A DNA stretch of 16,822 nt from Akkermansiaceae bacterium UBA4589 (lineage in GTDB: Bacteria > Verrucomicrobiota > Verrucomicrobiia > Verrucomicrobiales > Akkermansiaceae), in assembly GCA_002387565.1 (NCBI GenBank), contig DGJT01000056.1, forward strand, positions 1-16,822. The letters are read 5' to 3'. The notes beneath the pieces were generated by a model that was given only the letters and a program-made list of their open reading frames with translations, had not been told where the DNA came from and made no database searches. Positions 1-8,505 of the stretch are shown here, in pieces (the stretch's first letter is position 1; each line of letters starts with the position of its first letter). Made by a program: the position numbers and the translations under genes.

Positions 1-44
1 AATTCATTTAAATAACTTGGACTCCAGCTTACGTTTAAATAAAT

Positions 45-950
45 ATGTTGAATATGAAACACACGTTGACTTACACAATTATAAAAATAAATGTGGTAGT
101 GTTTTTATTAGATCAATTTATTCCTGTCGCTTCAGCTCTGATTCGTCAGCTAGGTATGTTTAATGTAGAGAGCTTGGTAGGAGGTCAAGTTTGGAGGTTG
201 TTGACCTTTCAATTTATACATGGTTCATCACAAAACTTCTCAGGAGCGTTGCTACACCTAGCCTTTAATATGATAGGGCTTTATTATTTTGGACCTACTA
301 TCGAAAGGTACTGGGGGCGTGTGCGCTTTTTAGCTTTTTATCTCATCTGCGGTGTCGCTGGAGTTGCAGGGTATATGCTATTAGGTAAGCTCTTTGGCTT
401 TTATAGTTTTACGGGTACTTTAGTGGGAGCTTCGGCAGGGCTTTTTGGCGTTTTCGTCGCCACGGTGATGGTCAACCCGCATCAGTTGGTTTCATTAATA
501 TTTTTACCCACAAAAGCATTTCCTATTAAATATGTAGCTTGGGCTGCTATTGGCTATAGTATTAGTAATATTATAGCTTATAGATTAGGTTTTTCTGGTT
601 TTTTAGGGATAGGTGGTAATACAGGAGGTGAGGCGGCTCATCTTGGTGGGGCTTTGATGGGTTATCTATTTATGCGTTACCCAACCTTGCTTAACTGGGT
701 GCCTTTTGCGGTGCCTGTTACTCCTCAAATCAATGGGAGACAGAGCGACCAAGGTTTTTATAGTAGTGAGCGTTTTAGAGGTAAATCCATCTACGAGGCC
801 AAGCTCAAACCTAAGGCTGATATCCCCGAGCCTAGTGTGGATCAACAAGAACTCAACCGGATTCTAGATAAAGTCCATCAACAAGGTATTCATCATCTTA
901 CAGCAGAAGAACAGCTTTTTCTTAAACGTTATTATGAAGAGAAAAGATAA
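45..950 (+). CDS. Rhomboid family intramembrane serine protease
   Basis: Membrane-embedded serine protease expected to cut substrate proteins within or next to their transmembrane segments; its substrate cannot be inferred. The 301-residue protein opens with a hydrophobic helix and has about six hydrophobic segments up to residue ~215. The catalytic serine is S130 in a GASAG motif (usual form GxSG). The catalytic histidine is H199 in AAHLGG, at the start of the last core helix, and the loop-1/TM2 region has the expected HLAFNMIGLYYFG-type sequence. After the membrane core comes a soluble tail of ~80 residues ending in an ILDKV...LTAEEQ..LKR pattern, which is a known C-terminal tail of Bacteroidota/Verrucomicrobiota rhomboids. 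An in-frame ATG at 54 could be the real start: neither ATG has an SD sequence, and a weak -35/-10-like pair (TTGGAC at 17-22, TAAATA at 40-45, spacer 17) would put transcription start near 52. Stands alone upstream of the sugar operon. Confidence 0.9.
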   Translation: MLNMKHTLTYTIIKINVVVFLLDQFIPVASALIRQLGMFNVESLVGGQVWRLLTFQFIHGSSQNFSGALLHLAFNMIGLYYFGPTIERYWGRVRFLAFYLICGVAGVAGYMLLGKLFGFYSFTGTLVGASAGLFGVFVATVMVNPHQLVSLIFLPTKAFPIKYVAWAAIGYSISNIIAYRLGFSGFLGIGGNTGGEAAHLGGALMGYLFMRYPTLLNWVPFAVPVTPQINGRQSDQGFYSSERFRGKSIYEAKLKPKADIPEPSVDQQELNRILDKVHQQGIHHLTAEEQLFLKRYYEEKR

Positions 951-1046
951 GTAATTTATGTGTATATTTAACTTTGGGATATTGTGCTGTATTTTTGCTA
1001 AATGGTGCTAGCCAAATAAATATTTTCAAGCTAGTTTTAGCTAAGC

Positions 1047-2225
1047 ATGAAAAATAATAGAAAACTACGCATGGGTATGATTGGTGGAGGCGAAGGTGCT
1101 TTCATTGGTGCTGTTCACCGTATGGCAGCTAATTTAGACGGTCAAATAGAGCTTGTATGTGGCGCTTTTAGTAGTAATGCCGAGAAGTCGATTAGATCAG
1201 GTAAAGGCTTATTTATCCCTGAAGATAGATGTTACCCTGATTTTAAGACTATGTTTGAGCAAGAAGCTCAATTGCCAGAAGGCGAACGCATGGATTTTGT
1301 CTCTATTGTAACGCCTAATTTTATGCATTATGAGCCAGCTAAGTTAGCGCTCGAAGCAGGCTTCCCTGTGATTATAGATAAACCTTTAACTTTTAGTTTG
1401 GAGGAAGCTAAAGAGCTGCAAGCCCTTGTTGAAAAAACTCAATTGCCATTTGCTCTAACTCATGTCTATACAGGTTACCCTATGATTAAGCAGGCTCGTT
1501 ATATGGTCGAGCAAGGCCTCATAGGTAAAGTAACTAAAATTAATGTAGAATACCCACAAGGTTGGTTGACCCAAAAACTCGAAGATAGCGACCAAAAGCA
1601 AGCAGCTTGGAGAACAGATCCAGCGCGTAGCGGGAAGAGCGGTTGCTATGGAGATATAGGAACTCATGCAGCCAATATGGCAGAATATGTCAGTGGTTTA
1701 GATGTCACTAAAGTACTAGCTCAACTTAATACTGTCGTTGAGGGGAGACAATTAGATGATGATGCTAACATCTTACTTGAATTTGAAGGTGGTGTGCCTG
1801 GGCTATTGAGCGCTTCGCAAATATCAGCAGGAGAGGAAAACACGATTAAAGTTAGGATCTACGGCGAAAAAGGCGGTCTAGAATGGTCTCAAGCTGATGT
1901 GAACACTCTCAAGGTGAAATGGCATGGTGCCCCAGATCAAATATACCGTACTGGAGCTGAAAATGCGTATTTGTCAGAAACGGCTTTAGCTAACACACGC
2001 ACCCCAGCTGGTCACCCAGAAGGCTATTTAGAGGCTTTTGCTAATATTTATCGTAATTTTGCTGTTTCATTACGTAGCTATTTTGCAGGAGAAGCTATAG
2101 ATTTATCAATTTTAGATTACCCAACTATCGAAGAAGGCGTCTACGGCATGGCTCTTATTGAAGCTGTGGTAGCTTCTAGCGAGCAAGGAAACCAGTGGGT
2201 TGAAGTTGCTCCATTTATTAAATAA
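1047..2225 (+). CDS. Gfo/Idh/MocA family NAD(P)-dependent oxidoreductase
   Basis: Predicted cytosolic NAD(P)-dependent sugar or sugar-derivative dehydrogenase, 392 residues, normal for the family. The N-terminal Rossmann fold has a glycine-rich dinucleotide loop (GGGEGAFIG, residues 13-21) instead of plain GxGxxG. The family lysine motif appears as DKP with K112 as the catalytic lysine. In the C-terminal substrate domain, G-D-I-G-T-H at 202-207 supplies D203 and H207, the usual catalytic pair. The gene is followed after 20 bp by a TIM-barrel isomerase, so the two probably act in sequence. A known precedent is the E. coli YcjS/YcjR pair, where a dehydrogenase makes a 3-keto-glucoside and a TIM-barrel enzyme epimerises it; that match is by family only. 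The ATG at 1047 has no SD; an in-frame ATG at 1071 (M9) is possible. Substrate not determined. Confidence 0.9.
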   Translation: MKNNRKLRMGMIGGGEGAFIGAVHRMAANLDGQIELVCGAFSSNAEKSIRSGKGLFIPEDRCYPDFKTMFEQEAQLPEGERMDFVSIVTPNFMHYEPAKLALEAGFPVIIDKPLTFSLEEAKELQALVEKTQLPFALTHVYTGYPMIKQARYMVEQGLIGKVTKINVEYPQGWLTQKLEDSDQKQAAWRTDPARSGKSGCYGDIGTHAANMAEYVSGLDVTKVLAQLNTVVEGRQLDDDANILLEFEGGVPGLLSASQISAGEENTIKVRIYGEKGGLEWSQADVNTLKVKWHGAPDQIYRTGAENAYLSETALANTRTPAGHPEGYLEAFANIYRNFAVSLRSYFAGEAIDLSILDYPTIEEGVYGMALIEAVVASSEQGNQWVEVAPFIK

Positions 2226-2245
2226 TTATTGAACTTATATTTATT

Positions 2246-3298
2246 ATGAAAACACTAAAAGGACCTGGTATTTTTCTTGCGCAATTCGCTGACGATGTGG
2301 CTCCCTACAATAGCTTAGATGCTATTTGTGATTGGGTGGCTAGCTTAGGTTATAAGGCGGTACAAATTCCTACTTGGGATAAACGCCTCTTTGATTTAGA
2401 AAAAGCAGCCAGTAGCGAGAGTTATTGTCAGGAGATTAAGGCCCTAGTCGAAAGCAAAGGATTAGTGATCTCTGAATTATCGACACATATTCAAGGTCAG
2501 TTAGTCGCTGTACATCCAGCGTATGACACGATGTTTAACGATTTTGCTCCTGCAGAATGCAAGGACGACCCAATAGCCAAGAGCGTTTGGGCTACCGAGC
2601 AAGTTAAAATGGCGGCAACAGCCAGTAAATACCTAGGTTTAGATGTTTTAGCCTCATTTTCTGGTGCTTTACTTTTCCATACGGTGTACCCATGGCCTCA
2701 ACGTCCAGGAGGTTTAGTCGAGGCAGGTTTTGCCGAATTGGCTAAGCGTTGGCTACCTATTCTTGATCATTGTAAAGCAGAAGGCGTGGCTGTTTGTTAC
2801 GAGTTACATCCAGGTGAAGATTTGCACGATGGACTTACATTTGAACGTTTCTTAGAAGCCACAGGTAATCATCCAAGTGCTAAAATTCTCTATGATCCAA
2901 GTCATTTTGTCTTACAACAATTAGATTACCTGCAATTTATCGATATTTATCATGAACATATTAAAATGTTTCATGTTAAGGATGCCGAGTTTAATGCCAC
3001 AGGCAAAGCAGGTGTCTATGGCGGCTACGCAGACTGGATTGATAGACCTGGACGTTTTCGTTCATTAGGAGACGGGCAAGTGGATTTCAAAGCCATCTTT
3101 AGCAAATTAAGTCAGTACAATTATGATGGATGGGCCGTCCTAGAATGGGAGTGTTGTATCAAATCGCCAGTACAAGGCGCCACAGAAGGAGCACCATTTA
3201 TTGCTGAACATATTATTGAAGTCACAGAAAAGACCTTTGATGACTTTGCAGGAGGTAGTGCTGATGCCGCAACGCTCAATAATATTTTAGGAATTTAA
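2246..3298 (+). CDS. Xylose-isomerase-like TIM-barrel sugar epimerase/isomerase
   Basis: Predicted metal-dependent sugar (or keto-sugar) isomerase/epimerase of the AP-endonuclease family 2 / xylose-isomerase-like TIM-barrel group, 350 residues, cytosolic. The sequence runs through the expected barrel elements. Likely metal ligands are E186 (YELHPGE), D217 with H220 (YDPSHF), H243 (FHVKDAE) and E300 (LEWE), all in the order typical of this family, so the site looks intact. It is the second gene of a two-gene operon with the upstream Gfo/Idh/MocA dehydrogenase (20 bp gap, no promoter or terminator between). A GNRA-loop hairpin terminator lies 33 bp past the stop. The start codon is preceded only by AT-rich sequence. 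Family assignment is secure; the actual sugar is unknown. Confidence 0.88.
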   Translation: MKTLKGPGIFLAQFADDVAPYNSLDAICDWVASLGYKAVQIPTWDKRLFDLEKAASSESYCQEIKALVESKGLVISELSTHIQGQLVAVHPAYDTMFNDFAPAECKDDPIAKSVWATEQVKMAATASKYLGLDVLASFSGALLFHTVYPWPQRPGGLVEAGFAELAKRWLPILDHCKAEGVAVCYELHPGEDLHDGLTFERFLEATGNHPSAKILYDPSHFVLQQLDYLQFIDIYHEHIKMFHVKDAEFNATGKAGVYGGYADWIDRPGRFRSLGDGQVDFKAIFSKLSQYNYDGWAVLEWECCIKSPVQGATEGAPFIAEHIIEVTEKTFDDFAGGSADAATLNNILGI

Positions 3299-3330
3299 AA
3301 AGAAAAACTTAGAAATAATACATAATACAT

Positions 3331-3367
3331 AAGGCGGACTTAGGTGACTAAGTCTGCCTTATTTATT
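3331..3367 (+). terminator. Hairpin terminator after the sugar operon
   Basis: Arms 3331-3343 and 3348-3360 form a 13-bp stem with one G-U pair, closed by the tetraloop GTGA (a GNRA loop), followed by ATTTATT. The preceding AT-rich run 3299-3330 makes it plausible in both directions. It separates the dehydrogenase/isomerase operon from the GreA-type gene. Confidence 0.85.
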
Positions 3368-3489
3368 TAGCCTAATAGAATCCGTCTAATTCCACTCTTA
3401 AAACGTAGGTTGAAATCTTGAAATAAAGGCATTTTTTCAAAGTCGTTATTTCTAAAGAGTTTTAAGCTTTCCTTTCTTTGCTTAATCAT

Positions 3490-3495
3490 TATAAT
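3490..3495 (+). promoter_or_regulatory. Candidate -10 box of the GreA-fusion gene
   Basis: A perfect TATAAT ends 9 bases before the ATG at 3505. The matching -35 region (around 3467-3472) is poor. If used, transcription would start at about 3502, leaving a leader of only a few bases. Inference from sequence match alone. Confidence 0.4.
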
Positions 3496-3504
3496 TGCAA
3501 TTAC

Positions 3505-5352
3505 ATGCACCCAGAACTACAAGCTCTACTCGACACAAACCGTCTTAAACCTGAATTAGCAGAGAGGTTAAATCAATTAGCCCCTGATAATTTTTGCTTA
3601 CACAAGACCTTAGGTGCTGGTAAAATCACTTCATGGAGCTTAGCTACAGGTAAAATCACCTTAGACTTTTTAGATAAGCCTAATCAAGAAATGGGGCTTA
3701 AACTAGCCATCGAAAAAACTGAGCCATTAGATGCAGGAGACTTTCAAGCTAAGAAGTTAGTTAACTTTAAAAAATACCAAAAACTAGCGATTAGTAACCC
3801 AGCAGCATTAGTAGTAGAAATTTTAGAAAGCTCAGGTGGCAAGCTAATTCTTAGTGAATTAGACTCTTATATCGAGGGCTCTATTGTTCCAGCAGCAGAT
3901 TACAAAAAATGGTGGAATAAAGCCAAATTAGCGCTCAAAAAAGACCGTCTTGCAGATGTGCCATCGCGTCGTAATGAGTGGATTAAAATTAAAGATGCTA
4001 ATTTAGCTGTAGATGCGAGCATCATTACAGATTTAGAAGACTCCACTAGTTTGGTTGATAGAATTAAGCACCTCAAAGAGGCTGTAAAAAATATTGAAGT
4101 TTTCCAAGGAGAATCACGTGAACAACTTTTAGAGCAATTAGCTGAGGGTAATGAGCTGATATCAAGTAACCTTAAATCAAATGCACTGCTAGTCATGAAC
4201 TTGGCTACATTACGTGATATTATTGTAGCTCAGTTAGAGTGCAGCACTGAGGAGTTTGAAAAACTACAATTTCCAGAAATAAGCCAACTCCTTAAGAATT
4301 TTTATGGAGTTAAGCTCATTGATTCATTCAACCAGTTTGATGCCTTACAATTGGCAGTTACTTTCGAATCAGCAGAAGAGGCATTTAAAGATGAGTATAA
4401 AGCCAAATTATTAGCTCTATTACCACAACTCAATCATCGTGCTACTGATGAGATGATGCAGTGGTTACTAGCCAAAGGTTTTGAAGAAGATATTGAGCAT
4501 TACTGCGAAGTAGAGCTATCTAAGCGTAGCTTGAGTGTCGAAATGCTACTATGGATTTGTAAAAAACGCACCAAAGAAGCAGAGCATTTATTTGATGGTC
4601 GTTTAGCTATGGCAATTTTAGATCTCATTGAGAGAGATATCACCAGTGATGGTCCTACGAAGAGCGGTAGACTTAAGACCTTCTTACTCGAAGAAAGAGG
4701 GGTGATTAGCGAGTTTATCAAGCACATGAATGAGCAAGAAATCGTTTATTTTGCTAAAGCATTAATGAACTGTTCAGGGTTTAGTGACCTGGAACAAAAA
4801 TCACTCATGGCTCGTGTGATTAACAATTACCCAGCAGCCCAAGAATTACTCTCTAATAATATAGTCAAAGAAGAAGTGCTCTTTAGTTCACAAGAAAGTA
4901 TCGACAGAAAACAAGCTGAATTAGAAGACCTTATTAAAAACCGCATCCCTAAGAATGTAGATGAGATATCCCTCGCTCGTTCTTATGGTGACTTAAGAGA
5001 GAACTTTGAGTACAAAGCTGCTAAGCAAATGCAACGTATGCTGATGAATCGTAGCGATGAATTGGATAGAGACCTCAACCGTGTGCAAGTCACAGACTTT
5101 AAAGATGTCGATACCAGCCAAGTCAATATCGGAACAACCGTAGAGCTAGAGTCATTAGCTGATGGCAAAAAAGTCACTTACAAAGTCCTCGGTGCTTGGG
5201 ATAGTAACCCAGAGAAACATGAGCTCTCTTATTTGTCAAAAATTGGTGCTAGCTTCATGAATAAAAAAGTAGGGGATATCGTAGTTGCTCCTGCTGACTT
5301 GGAAAAAGAAACCGTAGAAGACTTTAAAATAGTAGCCATCTCAGGCGTATAA
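3505..5352 (+). CDS. GreA/GreB-type transcript cleavage factor with long N-terminal extension
   Basis: The C-terminal ~155 residues are a GreA/GreB domain, which inserts into the RNA polymerase secondary channel and stimulates cleavage of backtracked RNA. The coiled-coil tip reads ARSYGDLRENFEY, and its two acidic catalytic residues are kept (D496, E499). An FKBP-like C-terminal domain follows (ELSYLSKIG...NKKVGDIV). The protein is 615 residues against ~158 for ordinary GreA; the first ~460 residues are mostly helical, charged and without a motif I recognise. Chlamydia and relatives carry a similar large GreA fusion, which is part of the case for a PVC host. I chose the ATG at 3505 over a TTG at 3478 because TTG would place a TATAAT box inside the coding region and adds residues without domain character. 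No SD is present. The next gene is enolase, 40 bp downstream. Confidence 0.85.
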   Translation: MHPELQALLDTNRLKPELAERLNQLAPDNFCLHKTLGAGKITSWSLATGKITLDFLDKPNQEMGLKLAIEKTEPLDAGDFQAKKLVNFKKYQKLAISNPAALVVEILESSGGKLILSELDSYIEGSIVPAADYKKWWNKAKLALKKDRLADVPSRRNEWIKIKDANLAVDASIITDLEDSTSLVDRIKHLKEAVKNIEVFQGESREQLLEQLAEGNELISSNLKSNALLVMNLATLRDIIVAQLECSTEEFEKLQFPEISQLLKNFYGVKLIDSFNQFDALQLAVTFESAEEAFKDEYKAKLLALLPQLNHRATDEMMQWLLAKGFEEDIEHYCEVELSKRSLSVEMLLWICKKRTKEAEHLFDGRLAMAILDLIERDITSDGPTKSGRLKTFLLEERGVISEFIKHMNEQEIVYFAKALMNCSGFSDLEQKSLMARVINNYPAAQELLSNNIVKEEVLFSSQESIDRKQAELEDLIKNRIPKNVDEISLARSYGDLRENFEYKAAKQMQRMLMNRSDELDRDLNRVQVTDFKDVDTSQVNIGTTVELESLADGKKVTYKVLGAWDSNPEKHELSYLSKIGASFMNKKVGDIVVAPADLEKETVEDFKIVAISGV

Positions 5353-5392
5353 AATAACCCCTCATTTTTGAAATTTTTAAATTAACAACATT

Positions 5393-6685
5393 ATGTATAT
5401 AGAAACTGAAATTAATCAGATAATTGGTCGTGAAATCATAGATTCACGTGGTAACCCTACTGTAGAGGTAGATGTTATTCTTGCGAACGGCATCCTCGGT
5501 AGAGCCGCTGTTCCTAGTGGCGCTAGCACAGGAGAGCACGAAGCTCTTGAGCTAAGAGACGGTGACAAATCACGTTACCTTGGTAAAGGTGTGCAAAAAG
5601 CTGTAGACAATATTAACGATATTATTGCTCCAGCATTGCTTGGTTTAGACCCTATCAATCAAACGCTTATTGATGACATCATGCTTAAGCTTGACGGTAC
5701 TAAAACTAAGAGTAAATTAGGTGCTAACTCAATCTTAGGTGTCTCTATGGCAGTAGCCAAAGCAGCAGCTGAGGTGAGCGGATTACCTCTCTATCAATAC
5801 CTTGGTGGTCCTAACGCCAAAGTACTCCCAGTACCAATGATGAACATCATCAACGGTGGTTCTCACTCAGACGCACCGATTGCGTTTCAAGAATTCATGA
5901 TTCGCCCAGTGGGTGCTCCAACATTCAAAGAAGCGATTCGTATGGGTGCTGAAATTTTTCACAGCCTCAAAGCTGTACTCCATGACCGTGGTCTCAGCAC
6001 AGCTGTAGGTGACGAAGGTGGGTTTGCTCCTACTTTTGAAGGCACAGAAGATGCGCTTGATACCGTATCTCTTGCCGTGGAAAAAGCTGGTTACAAGCTT
6101 GGTACAGACATTACATTTGCTCTTGATTGTGCTGCTTCTGAGTTCTTCGTAGACGGAGTTTATGACTACACCAAGTTCGAAGGTGAAAATGGTGTAAAGC
6201 GTAGTTCAGCAGAACAAGCAGAATTCCTCGCAGAACTTAGCGAGAAATACCCAATTGACTCAATCGAAGACGGTTGTGATGAAAATGACTGGGACGGTTG
6301 GAAGCTCCTCACTGACAAAATCGGTGATAGAGTGCAACTCGTGGGTGACGATTTATTCGTAACTAATGTTGATTTTCTTCAAAAAGGTATCGATTTAGGT
6401 GTCGCTAACTCAATTCTCATCAAAGTAAACCAAATTGGTACCCTCACCGAGACATTTGACGCGATCGAACTTGGTAAGCTCAATGGTTACAACTCTGTTA
6501 TTTCTCACCGTTCAGGTGAAACAGAAGACTCAACGATTGCTGATTTAGCTGTAGCTACTAATGCTGGTCAAATTAAAACAGGTTCAATGAGCCGTTCAGA
6601 CCGTATTGCTAAATACAACCAATTACTTCGTATCGAAGAAGCTTTAGGCGATAGAGCCATCTACGCCGGCAACTTAGCTAAATAA
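5393..6685 (+). CDS. eno: Enolase (phosphopyruvate hydratase)
   Basis: Interconverts 2-phosphoglycerate and phosphoenolpyruvate in glycolysis and gluconeogenesis; cytosolic, Mg2+-dependent. At 430 residues it has normal length, and the catalytic set is complete: loop SGAST near residue 43, H158 (GSHSDAP), E167, E208 (GDEGG), metal ligands D245, E292 and D319, K344 (LIKVNQ), H372 (SHRSGE) and K395 (QIKTG). The variant EDGCDENDW around E292 replaces the commoner EDG(L/M)xExDW. The start ATG follows an AT-rich, SD-free leader. Its stop overlaps the recJ start by one base (TAATG), so the two are almost certainly translated from one mRNA. Codon choice is noticeably more C-ending than in neighbours such as the GreA-type gene, as expected of a highly expressed gene. 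Confidence 0.98.
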   Translation: MYIETEINQIIGREIIDSRGNPTVEVDVILANGILGRAAVPSGASTGEHEALELRDGDKSRYLGKGVQKAVDNINDIIAPALLGLDPINQTLIDDIMLKLDGTKTKSKLGANSILGVSMAVAKAAAEVSGLPLYQYLGGPNAKVLPVPMMNIINGGSHSDAPIAFQEFMIRPVGAPTFKEAIRMGAEIFHSLKAVLHDRGLSTAVGDEGGFAPTFEGTEDALDTVSLAVEKAGYKLGTDITFALDCAASEFFVDGVYDYTKFEGENGVKRSSAEQAEFLAELSEKYPIDSIEDGCDENDWDGWKLLTDKIGDRVQLVGDDLFVTNVDFLQKGIDLGVANSILIKVNQIGTLTETFDAIELGKLNGYNSVISHRSGETEDSTIADLAVATNAGQIKTGSMSRSDRIAKYNQLLRIEEALGDRAIYAGNLAK

Positions 6686-8400
6686 TGAGGACAGAACTTA
6701 AGCCTTGGAGGCTTAAGTTTGATACTCATTCATCTATTGAGTCCATTCAAGCCCTAGGTTACTCTAGGGTGATGAGTGAACTACTAGCTCATAGAAACCT
6801 CTGTACGCAGGAGGAGATAAGTCGCTTTTTACAGCCCAAACTTAAGTCCCTTTCAGATCCATTCATGCTACCTGCTATGCAGGCAGCTGTAGATCGTATA
6901 TTAGCCGCTGCTCAAGCAGGGGAAAAAGTCGCTATTTTTGGTGACTACGATGTCGATGGTGTCACTTCGGTAAGCTTTCTAGTAAGATTGCTAGAAGCCT
7001 ACGGTATTGATGTCTGCTGGGGCATACCTCGCAGGCAGGGAGAAACCTATGGACTCAATCAAGAGACTTTAGATAGGGCTTTTTACAGCAAGGGTGAGCA
7101 ATTTAGCCTCATGATTGCTGTAGACTGTGCCACTAATGCCTACGATGAAATAGAGAGCCTCTACCAAAACGGAGTAGAGACCATCGTTATCGATCACCAC
7201 GAAGTCTTGGAGACACAACATTCACAAGGCTTAGTCGCCTTAGTCAACCCCAAGGTCGAAGAAGGCAACGAATTCACCTACCTATGTACGGTAGGGTTGA
7301 TTTTCAAATTAGGTCACGCCTTACTCAAGCAATCACCCTTAGACAGCATAGATCTCAAAGATTACTTGGACTTAGTTGCCATGGGAACTATTGCGGACAT
7401 GAGCCCGCTTATAGGTGACAACCGTATTCTTGCTGTGCAAGGATTTGAGCAACTCAAAAAAACCAAGCATTTAGGCCTGCGTTCACTCATGAAACTATCC
7501 ATGATTGAGAACCTGCAATTTGAAGATATCGGCTTTAAACTCTCACCTAAAATCAACTCAGCAGGACGACTCTACACGGCTGATACAGCTGTTGAAATGG
7601 TGCTAAGCAAGGAGAATACCGATGCTTTTAGTAAAGCAGAGCTTCTGCATAACTACAACGAAGAGCGCAAAATCTGCGAAGCAGGCATCGTCGAGCAAGC
7701 TCGTCAAATGTACGAGTCCAGCCCAGAGATGAAACAGCAGACCGTGATTGTACTAGGCTCTCCTGATTGGAATTCGGGTGTGATAGGTATCGTAGCCTCT
7801 CGTCTCTCCATGCAGTACCAAAAACCCTGCTTTATCATCGCCTTTGAGGAAGACGGTATTGGCAAGGGTAGTGGACGCTCTGTAGGTGATGTCTCACTCA
7901 TTGACTCCATCGCCGCTTGCCAAGACTCACTTATTGATGGCGGAGGACACAAAATGGCAGCAGGCATACGCCTCAAAGTCGACGATTTAGCTAAATTCAG
8001 ACAGCAGTTCCACGACTATGTTTACACGCAACAGCAATCAACAGCTTTGCTACTGCAATCTAAAATTGACGTGGAGGTTCAACTTAGTGAACTAACCTTA
8101 GACTTTCTTGATGAATACGAGCAACTCAACCCATTTGGTGTAGGCAACCCCAAGCCTCAGTTCTTGGCTCGCAAGCTCTACAACGCCTCACCAGAGCGCT
8201 GGCTCAAAGACGGGCAACACCTCAAGCTCAGCCTCACCCAAGACAACTTCCAAGGCAAAATAGACGCCATCTACTTCAACGCAGGTCGCGAACACATCAC
8301 CTCAGGCCCCTGGGATATAGCGTTTAATGTGAGTAGAAATACCTTTAGGAATAGGAATTATCTTCAGCTAGTCGTCCAAAAAATGTGGGCATCTGAATAA
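6685..8400 (+). CDS. recJ: Single-stranded-DNA-specific exonuclease RecJ
   Basis: 5'-to-3' exonuclease on single-stranded DNA, acting in RecF-pathway recombination, mismatch repair and base-excision repair. The 571-residue protein has the DHH phosphoesterase domain first: motif I GDYDVDG with D87/D89/D91, then VDCA (usual form VDCG), then D170-H171-H172. The DHHA1 domain follows, with SGRS and GGGH at 419-422 (GGGHKMAAG). The C-terminal ~110 residues fit the RecJ OB-fold (LNPFGVGNPKP). The ATG at 6685 shares its A with the enolase stop (TAATG), which indicates translational coupling. Pairing with enolase has no obvious functional logic. The stop is followed within 5 bp by the left arm of a large imperfect palindrome that could fold at the 3' end of this mRNA. 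Confidence 0.96.
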   Translation: MRTELKPWRLKFDTHSSIESIQALGYSRVMSELLAHRNLCTQEEISRFLQPKLKSLSDPFMLPAMQAAVDRILAAAQAGEKVAIFGDYDVDGVTSVSFLVRLLEAYGIDVCWGIPRRQGETYGLNQETLDRAFYSKGEQFSLMIAVDCATNAYDEIESLYQNGVETIVIDHHEVLETQHSQGLVALVNPKVEEGNEFTYLCTVGLIFKLGHALLKQSPLDSIDLKDYLDLVAMGTIADMSPLIGDNRILAVQGFEQLKKTKHLGLRSLMKLSMIENLQFEDIGFKLSPKINSAGRLYTADTAVEMVLSKENTDAFSKAELLHNYNEERKICEAGIVEQARQMYESSPEMKQQTVIVLGSPDWNSGVIGIVASRLSMQYQKPCFIIAFEEDGIGKGSGRSVGDVSLIDSIAACQDSLIDGGGHKMAAGIRLKVDDLAKFRQQFHDYVYTQQQSTALLLQSKIDVEVQLSELTLDFLDEYEQLNPFGVGNPKPQFLARKLYNASPERWLKDGQHLKLSLTQDNFQGKIDAIYFNAGREHITSGPWDIAFNVSRNTFRNRNYLQLVVQKMWASE

Positions 8401-8404
8401 GCTA

Positions 8405-8505
8405 TTTTGCATAAATTCTGCACTTCTCAGACTGTCGCGGTGCTCGAGTAGCTGTAATCTACACTGCGCACCACGGTTCTTCATCAGCGCAGAATTTAAA
8501 GCAAA
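8405..8505. repeat. ~100-bp imperfect palindrome after recJ
   Basis: The outer arms TTTGC (8406-8410) + TAAATTCTGC (8412-8421) pair with GCAGAATTTA (8489-8498) + GCAAA (8501-8505). An inner block CGCGGTGC (8436-8443) pairs 7 of 8 with GCACCACG (8468-8475), and GTAG/CTAC close the centre. The right arm is the left part of the first repeat copy (8459 onward). The left arm is unique to this site: the second copy has nothing comparable before it. It may be a decayed inverted partial copy of the repeat, or a structure at the end of the recJ transcript. It competes with the shorter CTGCGC/GCGCAG hairpin at 8464-8492. Confidence 0.65.

Noticed and set aside
1029..1042. AGCTA-GTTT-TAGCT hairpin directly before the dehydrogenase start, considered as a riboswitch or operator.
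   Set aside because: Only a 5-bp AT-rich stem within low-complexity GCTA-rich sequence; it overlaps a -10-like TAGTTT and is likely to be chance.
3478..3504. TTG at 3478 as start of the GreA-type gene.
   Set aside because: It would place the TATAAT box inside the gene and adds nine residues without domain character; ATG at 3505 is more likely.
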